NCBI GenBank assembly: GCA_037974965.1
Contig: JBBPFI010000007.1
Span: 1,669,429 to 1,733,428 of the forward strand
Length of the DNA: 64,000 nt
Reading direction: 5' to 3'
DNA from: Dacryopinax spathularia
Taxonomy: Eukaryota > Basidiomycota > Dacrymycetes > Dacrymycetales > Dacrymycetaceae
This document shows, piece after piece, positions 23,151 through 34,237 of the stretch; positions within the stretch are counted from its first letter, which is position 1; every line of letters begins with the position of its first letter. The notes beneath the pieces are model-generated. The model had not been told where the DNA came from. It ran no database searches and saw only the letters and a list, made by a program, of their open reading frames with translations. A program made the translations under genes and the position numbers.

Positions 23151-23292
23151 TCATGCGTCGCATGCTCCCTTCTGCGATCTGCCTCCGACGCCATGGACCC
23201 TCTAAACCGGCGCCCTTTCCCCGACGTACGACACACCCCATATCAACTCTGTCCCCCCCCGTCTCTCCTCATTCCCCAATCGGCGCCATTTC

Positions 23293-24657
23293 ATGTCTGA
23301 CTCTGACTCCGACCCCGATCGCTACAATGCCGATGGCAGCCTCAACCTTGGTGGATTCAATTACGATCCGGTACGTGACATTGCGCAGATTGAGTTGATG
23401 GACTGATTCTGATCTGGAATCAGCGCAAGGCAGGTGGCTATAGTCGCCCTCCTCCCCAACCGACTCCTCCCCAGCCAACCCGACATGCCACTCCAGCTCC
23501 ACAACCCGCGCCAGGTCCTGCGCCTCCTTCCCCCCATACACCCACGCGAAGTCCTCCTCGGGCTCGTACAGTCTCACCTTGGGCGAGGGGTCAACCGGTG
23601 GGCTTCACCTCGCCTATCCGTCTCACCTCCGAACACATAGTCTCCCCGGCCACGTCAACCGTTTCGAACTCGCGCGGATCCAGCCGCGGTCCCACGCCTG
23701 CGGTTACACTGCCTACGCCTCGATCTGGTCAGAGTGGTCGCACGGAGGAACGTGCGCCGGTTACTCGCCAGTCGTCCCCGACTGTCTCCACGGGGCTGGG
23801 GGAGATACTGCAGTTTCCCCGTCGGCCCCCCCCAACCCCAACCGTCCCCACCTCCCGAGAACGTGCGCCGTTTGGCAATGCCGTTGCAGGGCCTTCTGGT
23901 ACGACTCGGCCCCCCCCGATCGATGTGAACGCCCTCATGGACAGCGCGTTGAACTCGGCGCCGCTTCCAACCGGTGCTGCTTTGCCCCCACACATTCAGC
24001 AGCGCACCCCAAAACGGGGTGCGTCCCCTTCTCTTCCGGAATCGGCGCCTCCTCCCAATCGCCGCCGTACGGATACTAGCGATGTGTGCGCCTATTCCCC
24101 TTCCCCTTACCGGATTCTGACAACTCGCGCAGCACCCCTGGATCGTCGAGAGGCACTGACTTCCTCAGAAACATCCAGCCTCCGTCCAGAGACAAAAGGT
24201 GCGCAGATTTGCTCTTTCCCCTTGTCTCGTACTAACGTCCTTCAGATTCGACTGGTCGTTCAGGTTGGACGAGGACCCAATCGAAGACAGCGACGAAGAA
24301 ACGGTGCAGGGTACGGAAGATGGCGCAGGTTCTCAAGGACCTCCTGTCGTCTATGATGAATACGGTATGCGTTCTATAAGACATCGCGCCGTCACCCCAC
24401 ACCATCTACGCCGCGGTCTGGCCGACACCATCATGGGTCAGGACGAGGTGATCGCCGCACAGAACTTGTTTCTGGAGCAGGAAGAACAGAGATCGCGCGA
24501 TCTCGTCAAGCACCTTGCCCAGGTGGAGAGTGAAAACGCCAATCTCTTTGAAGCTGCGCAGATTAAGGAGCAAGAGATCGCGCGCCTTCAAGAGGAACTC
24601 AGAAAGGCACGAGGTGACAAGGGGAAAGGTAAGAAAGGGAAGGGGCCACGAAAGTAA
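23293..24657 (+). CDS. Helitron-associated Pro-rich coiled-coil protein
   Basis: Exons 23293-23370, 23424-24085, 24133-24198 and 24246-24657 give 405 aa. Residues 1-26 are acidic (MSDSDSDPDRYNADGSLN); then about 220 residues rich in Pro, Ser, Thr and Arg; then an acidic patch (DEDPIEDSDEET), a segment YDEYGMRSIRHRAVTPHHLR, a coiled coil (EVIAAQNLFLEQEEQRSRDL) and a Lys/Gly tail KGKGKKGKGPRK. Family unknown. The 47-nt intron 24086-24132 begins GTGCGCC and ends GCGCAG; using it is what makes the downstream phases agree. Confidence 0.55.
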
Positions 24658-24896
24658 CCGGCAGTGAACACAGTAGAGAACTCGCGCAGATTCTGCATGT
24701 ATTTCTTCTCTCGACATCCGTACCTTGTAATCAAAACGAGAGTTACACAGAAAATGCGCACTTTACAAGCTCAAGCACGTTCAATTCCAGTACAACAGCA
24801 TACACGACAGACGATTAGACTATTGCCGATCCTGGTCTTTGCAGATCCGGCGCCCATTGCAGCCAGTCCGGCCTATAATACATGAATGTGCGCCAC

Positions 24897-27339
24897 TCAC
24901 TCCTCCACATACTGTACAGCGATCCAGTCCTCCAAACCCTTGAACTATTCAGCCGTCAGTGAACATCCCAAGGACAACGTGCGCCGTACCTCCCCCTCCT
25001 TCACCGTAGAGGCTTGGATGGCCACGGTGTACATCTTGCCCTGCACCGAATTCAATCTCGCGTAGTACTGCGCAATGGTTTCCTCCTGTCCGAAGTCAAC
25101 AACGAACCGGCGCGAATTCTTCAAACTCACCTTGCGATACAGCATATACATAGTACGCGCGTCTGCCTTCAGCAAGGCTCTCGTCGCCCCATTGAACGAG
25201 GTGATCCAGTGCACCGCGCCAGTTGTGTCACGAAGGCGAACGTTGAATCTGTACCCACGACACGTTTAGTAAATTGCGCAGTTTCGCGAAACGCCCTTAC
25301 TTGAACGAAGGCTCCAGATACACTTGCTTGCAATGCGCGCAGTACCAAACCGAACCTCCCGTATCCAGCTCGGCAATTTGCGCCTTTTTGTTGCACGTTG
25401 GATCCGGGCACGCGAGGTAAATGTACTCCTTGCCTGCTGCAGAGAACAGCAGAGTACCGCGCACCTTCACCATATCAGGCGTATCTTTTGTGCCCGGCTT
25501 CAAACGGCGCATTTCCCCAATCGTCACCACATTCGCGTGAGCGATCATCTCGGGCGACGGGTTGGAATCGGCGCCATATGCCCCTGTAATAAGCCTGACA
25601 GTCGCCCCCAACGAACGAGGAGATTCGAACCTGCGCAGGTTCAGAACTGACTCGGCCATCCCGTATGCACTCACCATCTCCTCAGGCGAACATGCGCACG
25701 GTTCTTGTCATCGAACAACACCTGGGTAGACCCGCGCTGGGTCTTCAAAGTTGTATGACCCGCAAACTTGCTAGTGAGGACGGACTTGATCGTCACAACT
25801 TCCCCCTCGTGCGTATCGAAGACGTCGATGTACTCGTCGAACGCAGCGAGGCGCATTACTTGCTGGGAATCGTCCATAAGGTACACATCGATGCGATCAA
25901 CGGTCTCCAGAGGCTCTTTGTATTTCTATTTCTTGGTGAATTCGCGCAAGTTAGAACAGATAAACGGGCGCACTGAAGTCGTAGGGAATCTCTTCGCTTC
26001 CCCTTTCATGGGCTGCCCTAAACGCACGATGATGGCCGTGACATCTATAGCAACCGTTAACTGGCGCATGTTCATTGTTTCTGAAGCAGTCTTACCTACG
26101 CGCCGGTTCTCCGGCATCCTCTCCAGTTGATTGATACGTTTGAAGTCCAAGTAGACTTCAGGAACGTGCCCATTGTCGACCACCTCTGTGAACTTTGTAT
26201 CCCGCACAAACTTCAGCTGCCAGATATGATTGGCACGCGAAAACTGCGCGTTCGCCAGGTTCTTCTCGAAGTTCTGGATCCGATAAATCTGCGCAGTTTC
26301 AATACACGCTCGCCAACTCCAACCAACTTCATACCTTGCCAACCTCCAACGTTGCCGCCTTCTCCGCCCATTTGTCCCACGCCACAGCGTCGATCTCCGC
26401 CTGCCGGTTGTCAGCACCCGTCATGCCCGAACCGGCGCCACTTACCGTCTCATCATGCATGGTAAGCATACATTGCATCTTCTTACCGATGCCGGACGTG
26501 TTGACGAGCTTGGGCTCGGTGATACGGGTGATGCGAGCGATGATGTAGAACCTGCGCCAGTTCAGCCTGCCTCCCCAATCTCCAGCACCACCAAACTTAC
26601 ACGCCCAAGATATGGCCGAAATCGCGCAAGGCCACCCTGACCGTCTTTCCAGCCGGAAGCCTCACCCTCTCGTTTGCCGGTCGACCGGCAAGCAAAGCGG
26701 GTTGGATCGGGTCTTCCTCCTCGTCCACCTCTTCCTGATCGGCTACGACACGACGAGAAACCAGCGCAGATGCAGCACCGGCACCCCCCACAGGATATGG
26801 CGCGACTTCCTGCGAAGGGAAACCGCGCTCAAGGTGCGTATTGTTCCCTAGCGCTCCCTGGCCCTCTTCGAACAACAGGCGCAGTCTCTTCGGCGCTCCG
26901 ATCCTCGCGCTAACACGCAGCACGATCAAATGGTCGATAATCACCACACTGTACTTTGTCAACACGGCAAACTGGCGCCAGTTCACAATACACGCACCTG
27001 GCCCCTTTTCCCTCCGCATACATCTGCTGAAACGCCTCAATCTGCACCACGGCATTCATCGGCAGCCTCCCCTGCAGCAACAAGTCGCACACAGTCCGTC
27101 CCGCGAGCACCTTTGCACTGTTCTGCCCATCGCTGATCACCAATCTGCGCAAGGTCAGTAAGCATTGCACAAAACACGCATATATGCACTTACGACCAAC
27201 GAGGAAAGAGATAAGGCTGTCCATCGGGCTGAAGAAGTTGCGCAGCTTCGATGACTTGCACAACTCCCACAAAGTCCTTGGGCCACCCCTGCACCATCGT
27301 GGCACAGGCGCCGGGCGTGAGAGGCTTGTTAACATCCAT
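24897..27339 (-). CDS. RPA1: Replication protein A large subunit inside the Helitron island
   Basis: Single-stranded DNA-binding protein of replication and repair. Ten exons (27339-27194, 27144-26998, 26948-26601, 26551-26446, 26400-26335, 26288-25974, 25925-25675, 25630-25301, 25248-24990, 24944-24897) sum in frame to 671 aa. Domains in order: RPA1N (MDVNKPLTPGACATMVQG to about residue 130), linker, OB-A (ITEPKLVNTSGIGKKMQ), OB-B (VDRIDVYLMDDSQQVMRLA) and OB-C with zinc ribbon CPDPTC...YCAHC near 534-561. No stop or frameshift, so it looks functional. An optional 39-nt intron may lie within exon 6. Host gene or captured copy is undecided. Confidence 0.88.
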
Positions 27340-27500
27340 CGATCGGGCACTTTGAATAGGCGCAGGTTCCGTTAGCAACGTCAGCAGTGAGACAGACGAT
27401 CCCTCCGTGCCGAGCGCCAGGGATCGGTGGACACTGCGCCCATCCTCATGAGGCACGTGAAGCCTGCATCGCCACTGTCGTTGCCCAGGCCTGCGCGGAG

Positions 27501-28217
27501 CGGTTCACTATCATTACCTCCGCCGCTCGATCACCCTCGATCATCCCAGAAGCTCCTGTCCACCCACGTGTCCGATGGACCTTGTGTCGCACGACGAGTC
27601 AGCTTACGCGGGTCATCCCGGTTTCAAAAGAGCGCAAAGAGCTCAGGCTGAACCCCGCCGCCGAGGTTGACAGCTCGGCACAAAACATCATAAGGAGACG
27701 GCGAGTCGGGCCGGGTGATCGATGATCCCCCTCTGTCCCTCTCTTCGGACAGGCCAGCCGAACGCGTTCCTCGGTCGTCTCGAGGGATGTAGGAACGCAG
27801 ATCGTTGCTGGCTGGACAGCGCACCCAAATTAAGGGGATGATAATACTAAATTTGGCAAGAATGCGTGTATGTGCTCGAATGTGTGTTGTAAAATGGACG
27901 TCCGACGTCGCCCGACCTCCGCGGGTTCGAATGGAATTGATGTGGTGAGGTTCCCCGCATTGCCGGATTAATTATTAGCGAGCTGGGGCGGGCGTGGGCG
28001 GAGGGACAGCGCGCCCTCCACAGCATACAGTACACAAGGTCACAGGCAGCGTGCCCCTGTCCTCCCTTTTCTCCTCGTCAACCCGCTCCCACCACCACCC
28101 ACCTGCGCTACCCCACACACGCCCCGCACACATCAGTTGCTGGCGTGTACCTCTCCTCCTCCTCTACCTCTTGTAATACCGCACGCCCGCACTCTCACCC
28201 ACGCAACAGAACGCAAG
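27501..28217. other. Spacer between Helitron island and IDH
   Basis: No gene seen. The right end of the Helitron should lie here or just left of here. CCGACGTCG near 27903 is a small palindrome, but no CTRR end with a proper hairpin stands out. Confidence 0.4.
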
Positions 28218-30077
28218 ATGCTCCGTGTCGGCCGTACAGCGCAACGCGCCGCCCTCCGTCTGACCGCACCCCGCCTCGCCGTCGGATATGGCAGGTTCGC
28301 GAGCACGAAGATCGACGTCAAGAACCCCGTTGTTGAGCTTGATGGGGACGAGATGACCCGGATCATCTGGAAGAAGATCAGGGAGGAACTCATCTTGCCT
28401 TATGTGAATTTGGACATCAAGTACTACGATTTGGGGATTGAGCATCGGGACGCCGTACGTGCCTCTTTCTTTCCTCTGGCTGGGTGGTCAGGTGCTGATG
28501 AGGAGATAGACGGACGACAAGGTTACGGTGGAGAGCGCGGAGGCGATCTTGAAGTACAATGTTGGCATCAAGGTGCGCCCGCTTACCTTGCTTGGGCTGT
28601 GCTGGATTGGCGCTGACGAAGCCTCTGGCGATGATCAGTGTGCTACGATTACACCCGATGAAGCCCGTGTGAAGGAGTTCAACCTCAAGCAAATGTGGCG
28701 GTCCCCGAACGGCACTGTGCGTTCCCTGCTACCTCGCAGGCCTCTGCAGTTGCACCGGCCAATATGAGCTGTTCGCTGACTGCGCTCGCGCACAGATCCG
28801 CAACATCCTCGGCGGCACCGTCTTCCGCGAGCCCATCATCCTCGACAAGATCCCCAAGCCCATCCCCGGCTGGGTAAAACCCATCGTGATCGGCCGTCAC
28901 GCCTTCGGCGACCAGTACCGCGCGACGGACTTTGTCGCTCCTGGGCCGGGCAAGCTCGAGCTGATCTATACGCCTAAGTCGGGGGAGAAGACTGTGATGG
29001 AGGTGTATGATTTTAAGGGGCCGGGTGTGGCACTGGCGATGTATAACACTGATGATGTGCGCCTTCCTTGGCTTGCTAGTTTGCGAGGAGACGTGTGCTG
29101 ACTTGGGTTTTGGATGATGTAGTCGATCACCGGCTTCGCACATGCATCGTTCAAGATGGCCCTGGCAAAGAAGATGACCCTCGTAAGTGCTCCTATCCAT
29201 TTCGTATTGAAACACTTGCTCATGCACACACCCCAGTTCATGTCAACCAAGAACACCATCCTCAAAAAGTACGACGGCCGATTCAAAGACATCTTCCAAG
29301 AGATCTACGACACGCAGTACAAGCCCGAGTTCGAGAAGCTCGGGATCTACTACGAGCACAGGCTTATCGACGATATGGTCGCGCAGGCCGTGAAGAGCGA
29401 GGGCGGGTTCGTGTGGGCGTGCAAGAACTATGATGGGGATGTTCAGGTACGCAGTTGTTTCATTCATTCATTCATATATATGCGTTGGGGGTGGAGGAGC
29501 TTTCGGGAGCGAGCGAGGGGATGACAGGCTTCCGGAAGCGTGGCGTTTTCTTGGGATGAAGTGCTGATACGCCGGTGCCGTAGAGCGACATCCTTGCTCA
29601 GGGCTTCGGTTCCCTGGGAATGATGACCTCCGAGCTGATCACCCCAGACGGGAAGACGATGGAGGCCGAAGCTGCTCACGGTAAATCGTCTCCCTCTTTC
29701 CACTCCCAAGCCGAGCCATGCTCATATCGGTCCGATTCGTAGGGACCGTAACCCGGCACTACCGCGAGTACCAAAAAGGCCGCGAAACGTCCACAAACCC
29801 CGTCGCGTCCATCTTTGCCTGGACGCGCGGGCTCGCCCACCGTGGAAGGCTGGACGACAACGCCGCGCTTGTCAAGTTCGCGCAGGACCTCGAGGCTGCC
29901 TGCGTGGAGAGTATCGACAAGGATAACATCATGACGAAGGACCTGGCGCTTGCGATCCATGGGAAGAACATGAAGCGTGAGCATTGGGTGACGACGACGG
30001 AGTATATGGACCATGTGAAGGACAAGCTCAGGTCCAAGCTTGCGCAGGGTGAGACGAAGGGCGTTGCCGGCAACTGA
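28218..30077 (+). CDS. IDP1: NADP-dependent isocitrate dehydrogenase, mitochondrial
   Basis: Oxidative decarboxylation of isocitrate to 2-oxoglutarate with NADPH. Exons 28218-28454, 28510-28572, 28639-28716, 28796-29056, 29123-29182, 29237-29446, 29584-29680 and 29743-30077 give 446 aa. Residues 1-30 are Arg-rich without acids, a mitochondrial presequence. Seen: [65 protein letters not shown], substrate and metal region [35 protein letters not shown]. The C-terminus is not a peroxisomal signal. Confidence 0.96.
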
Positions 30078-30820
30078 GGGCCTACTCTCTCGGCATGGTA
30101 CACACTGTACAGCTCGGCTCGCCTGAGCTGGTCAATCGGAGGTGGAGGCAGGAGGAAGCACTAGACTCACGTCGGACGGTGTTGTTGCACTTTTCTTGTA
30201 TCCAGTTGTGCTAGACGCCCGTCGTGGCATGCCTGTCTCTTTGCGGAATTCGTGTAGAACACATAGTTACTTATTATGGAACACCCCCACCCACCTCATC
30301 ATCCACTCATCCATCATTGTCCAAGTTCCAGCCATTGCCAGCCGCACTAGCTCATGGCCGACCGAGAATGCCGATTGATGCCCAGAGAATGCCTCATCGG
30401 CCGTACTATTCGAACCTCAGAGCAACCCTCCGAGTCGCCCTAAAAGAGACCAAAGCAGACTAAACACATAGCCGCCCATCTCCCAGAATTCCCACCCGTC
30501 CACGAGCGTAACACGTAATGTCCGCCCTCCCGAACCCGATCAGGGCGCGACATCGATTGTAAAGTTGTTCCGTGTTGTTTCTCGCGCTTCGTGGGCTTCT
30601 ATCTGGGGAAGAATGGGCGATTCGGTGCCGAGTCGATGGCGAGGGCGCGGACGGGTGCCTTTCGCACTTGAGGGGGTTCTTCTGCCGTCGGCGATGGGGA
30701 GTTGGGCTCTGATATAACAGCGCCAACGTGGGAGTCGATGATGGACGAGAGGTATTTATTACTAGTCGGACGAGAGTTGGGAACTACAGAGGCTGCACGT
30801 CCCCGTTATTGAGTGTAAGG
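30078..30820. other. Intergenic, no gene seen
   Basis: Between the IDH stop and the next gene on the same strand. No supported feature. Confidence 0.5.
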
Positions 30821-31530
30821 ATGTTCACCGTAACCCGCTCAGCAGCTCGGTATGTCCTGCCTTTGGTGCGCCTTTCCTCTCAAGCTGACCCCGTCAATAG
30901 CAGCACCTCCCGCCTTCCCCGCCTCCTGCCCAGCACATCCCACCTCGCCCTCCAACGTCACTCCCATAACCAACCCCCCGCCACAGCAGACAGCAGCGAA
31001 TGGATCGCCTATTTCACCGAAAAAGACGCCCGCCTCGCCCGAACCGAGCGCGAGCTGGAGGAGATGAAGCTCAAGCTGGCGAGGATGGAGGATGCCCATG
31101 CGGAGAATGTGTTGCTTGTGGGGAGGATGAGGGAGGAGCTTGTGAAAAGGAAGACGGATTATAGTATGTTGACTGCTGTTGGTGCGTCATTTCCTTTCCT
31201 TTCCATTTGCCTCTACTTTTCTTTGGAGGGAAGTCTGTCTGAGGAGTATGTGAGGCTGACGCGTCTGCAGAGCTGGTAGTTGAGGCCGCTTACCGCAACG
31301 GCACCATCACACCCAACCCGGACTCCCCACCCTCCGTGATCGTCTCCGCCATCAACGAGCTCCAAAAAGACCCCATGCTGACGGCCATAGTGGAAGAAGC
31401 TTGCCTGCGGCTGAACATGAAGCCTGAGGAGGCGTGGGAGCAACTGCCGACGCTGTATGATAAGCTGGCGAAGAAGGCTGGTTTGATGGACTCGCTGCAG
31501 TTTAGCAGCGGGTATGAGTTGCTGCACTAA
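30821..31530 (+). CDS. Small coiled-coil protein, probably mitochondrial
   Basis: Exons 30821-30849, 30901-31181 and 31271-31530 give 189 aa. The first 40 residues are rich in Arg, Ser and Leu without acids (MFTVTRSAARSTSRLPRLLP), as in a mitochondrial presequence. Residues about 55-105 form a coiled coil (ERELEEMKLKLARMEDAHAE). The C-terminus is helical (INELQKDPMLTAIVEEACLR, WEQLPTLYDKLAKKAGL). Family not recognised. The first intron is 51 nt and without stop, so it also reads through. Confidence 0.65.
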
Positions 31531-31638
31531 GTCCTTGTCTGCTGCCATCCCGAGATCAACAGAGGCGCGTGTGTTATCGATGTATATTCGAGTGTTTGTA
31601 CTAGTACAGAGTCGATTCCTTCCCAAAATGTCTATGGC

Positions 31639-33193
31639 TTACAAAGTATAAGCTGGCTGCTGCGGGGGCCACTCCGCCCCCAACCCCTTACCCACATACT
31701 CCTCCTCCGGCACAGGCCTATAGATCCACACCCTCCCTTCCTCAAACCGGCTCATATCGTACCTCCTCCGCATCGGCGGGTGGGCCTTACTCTGTTCCAC
31801 GACTTCGAGCCAGCCTAGCTCGTAGGGCTTGACATCTGCGCCGTCCGCTGCGGTCGGGATGGGTTCGTCCGGCACGGCGACGATTATGGCCGTGTGCTCG
31901 GGGTCGCCGAGCGTCATCCGTCCGCCATCGGTCGTTTGAATCTTGACGCGATTCCATTCGACGATGTCGCCCCGCCGTACTCGATCATCTCCACCTCGCC
32001 AGCGGCCAACTTGATTCGCGTAGGATGGAGCACCAGAGCCGGCAAAGATGAGGTGTCCGTGCGTGCGGCTGATAGACTGGACAGGCTTTGGGAAGCCAGC
32101 CAGAGCAGGGTTGTCGACGATACTCTTAAGACCGAAGTGTGCCATATCCCAGCACTCGCCACGCCCGACCGGTTGACCCGAAGCCTCAGCAGCCTCAGCG
32201 AAGTTGACCAGTTCCTCGCCGTACAGCTCGGTCGCCCAGCGGAGGAGGTCGCCCGTCCATGCTTCCGGTGGAGGGCGATACATTGCTTCTCTCTGCACGG
32301 AGTTCGGGTCGTGTCGGCGCGCATTCCATTGCACGCGATACCACAGCACGCTCAGATCGGCGAACAGGACATACCCAACGCGGGTCATGTCGTCGCCATA
32401 GGACGACCAGCGGCCCGCACCTTGCACATCTTTCGAGCCTTGAACGGGCGGAGGAAGAGAGCCGGACTTGTCGTCATACCACGCATAAGGCCAGGGAGTA
32501 GAAGGAAGGAAGAATTGACAGACTTCTGATGCCGTCGTCGAGGTCGGAGGGATATCCATGTGAAACTGCTGAGAATTGAGAGCTGCGTGTCACAGTCGTC
32601 AGAAGCCAGCATATATGCGCGTTATGCGACACTCACCGGTATGTGTATGCGTCTCAGACGGCCGCGCGTTTAGTACTGCACGCTTGCATAAGCATGAAAA
32701 CCGGACTCGCTGATGGTTGAGAGGTGCTCACCGCTGGGCCGCCTTGTGAAGCCGGGTCGGGCGCATCATGCAGTCCTCGTCGGGCGAAGTACTCGTCCAA
32801 AAGGGAGAAGAACGCGTACTTGTCCTCCTCGGAGAGATTGGCCCAATCGATGCCGCTGCCTACGCTGGGCGCGTGGGAGGGCGCGGAGGAGTGGGTCCTA
32901 CCAGGTAACGAGGGCGGAAGAGTGCGTGCCGGTGGAGGAGGTGCATCAGAGCTGCTCGGAGACCTCGCAGGAGGCGGTGGAGCACCACCCGCGCGAGGAG
33001 GTGGCAGTTGCGAGGGTTTCCTCGCGACAGGAGGTGGCGAGGTGAACCCGCTGCTTGGGCGATAGGAGTGGGAGCTCGAGCTGCTCCCACCTGATCCAGG
33101 CTGATTGAACCTGTCACGGAGGGAGTTTACTTGGCTCCCGGCCATTGATCCGGCCTTTTTGGCTTGTTCCTTGAGCTCGGCGAAGGTAGGCAT
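31639..33193 (-). CDS. AIM3/BBC1-like protein with cysteine-proteinase-fold domain
   Basis: Exons 33193-32732, 32652-32637 (only 16 nt) and 32582-31639 give 473 aa. N-terminus FAELKEQAKKAGSMAGSQ, then a Pro/Ser-rich region, a short block WANLSEEDKYAFFSLLDEYF, and a C-terminal globular domain from about 180. That domain has Cys in GRGECWDMAHFGL and His in GDPEHTAIIVAV, consistent with the cysteine-proteinase-like fold of fungal AIM3/BBC1, which act in cortical actin patches. No SH3 domain is seen, unlike yeast Bbc1. Family placement is from memory of the motifs, so moderate. The second intron holds GCATATATGCGC. Confidence 0.65.
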
Positions 33194-34076
33194 CGTCTAG
33201 CGTGGTAGTTTGGTCAGTTGATGAGACACTGATGGGGACTGATGCGTACTGTGATTTAGGTCGGAGACGCTCGAGAACACGGGTTGATTGGATGTCAGAA
33301 CGATGAGGAGGAGGACTGAGACGAAGTAGAAGTGGAGCGATCGCAACAGTTACAGAATCCTGCTTCCTTCAGAGAAAGCTCTTCCTTCCAGACAAAGCAA
33401 CAAGAGTATATGAAGCAAGGGATGATGGGGATGGTGAGAGGATGAATGAGATGGATGATGTCCCGACGACGGCGTGTCGACATCGCCCCCGTCATCTCCG
33501 CACGCCCGTTCCCAAGCCCCTTGCCGAGCTGCCGGGAATGGGCAACAGCTCCCGAAGGAAGGCACGAGCCAGAGCGTGGGCCTCGTTGGTGTCGCGCCCA
33601 AGGGTCCTTTTGACACGCTCCTTAGTGCGCTCTGGGTGTGCACGCTACACAGCCCTATGGAGCGTCAGACCGCGACGAGTTCGGAGCAGAGCCCATACCC
33701 GCTTCATCTCTTGGTCTCCCTCCCGTCCAAAATGGAATATCGTACCGCCTCCCATAACCCATATCACAGCTTCACACCAATCGAGGTCTCAGAAGCGCAG
33801 ACAGCGGAAGAAAGGAGAGCGAGATAACGGCATTCCCGCGTTGAGGGTGAGTGATGATGTCTACCCCGTGTTGGTCGGAAGATGCACGAAGGTAGACCTG
33901 GGGTGCGCGCTCTCGATTCTTCTCTTAAATTTGGGGCCTGTGCTCGGAGCTGCCGTCTTGCACGCCCATCGCCCTTTCCATCCTCGCCTCCTCGCTCCCT
34001 GCCTTCTGAGGATAAGGCCACGTTCCCGAAAAAACCACTCCAACGCCAGGACCACATTCACCCACCACACCCCAAG

Positions 34077-34086
34077 CCTATATACC
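34077..34086 (+). promoter_or_regulatory. TATA box
   Basis: CCTATATACC about 155 bp upstream of the ATG at 34238. The rest of 33194-34237 is CT-rich promoter and leader sequence; a long open frame through it lacks protein-like composition. Confidence 0.35.
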
Positions 34087-34237
34087 CCGTCCTCGACTAC
34101 TCACCCCATCTTCTCTCTGGCAGGCCCCGCTGCTCACCTACCCACCCATCTTCCGCCCTTCGCCTTTTCCCCACCACCCCCATCCCCCCCATCAGTGACC
34201 ATTGTTTCCCCCTCACAACCCGACCCATTCGCCCACC

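Larger units (their letters stand above)
15400..27500 (+). mobile_element. Helitron-type island with Rep/helicase, accessory genes and RPA1
   Basis: Boundaries are approximate: I could not find a convincing 5' TC or 3' hairpin plus CTRR end. The interval lies between YTH1 and isocitrate dehydrogenase. It contains the Helitron Rep/helicase, three further plus-strand genes and a complete RPA1 on the minus strand. All share a dense scatter of a GCGC-centred motif that is much weaker in flanking host genes, which is why I treat them as one unit. It could instead be a smaller Helitron beside a host RPA1. Confidence 0.65.
15600..27500. repeat. Dispersed GCGC-centred near-palindrome
   Basis: Consensus by eye AAYYKGCGCMRRTT with AT-rich arms. 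Perfect palindromes: GAACCTGCGCAGGTTC at 25627-25642 and AACTGGCGCCAGTT at 26970-26983. Close variants occur every 40-120 bp, for example around 16302, 16997, 18669, 20729, 21098, 23014, 25276, 26064, 26288, 26433, 26552 and 27238. They fall in exons, introns and spacers on both strands; many introns here start GTGCGC or end GCGCAG. Confidence 0.6.

Noticed and set aside
26970-27030. Apparent frameshift in RPA1
   Set aside because: Resolved by a 49-nt intron 26997-26949 (GTGCGT donor, TACAG acceptor) that restores the RPA1N sequence QIEAFQQMYAEGKGASVVII.
27840-27960. Helitron 3' terminus candidate (CTAA with nearby GACGTC palindrome) and a GGTTCGAAT resembling a tRNA T-loop
   Set aside because: No stable hairpin 10-12 nt before a CTRR end, and no acceptor, D or anticodon stems around the T-loop-like string.
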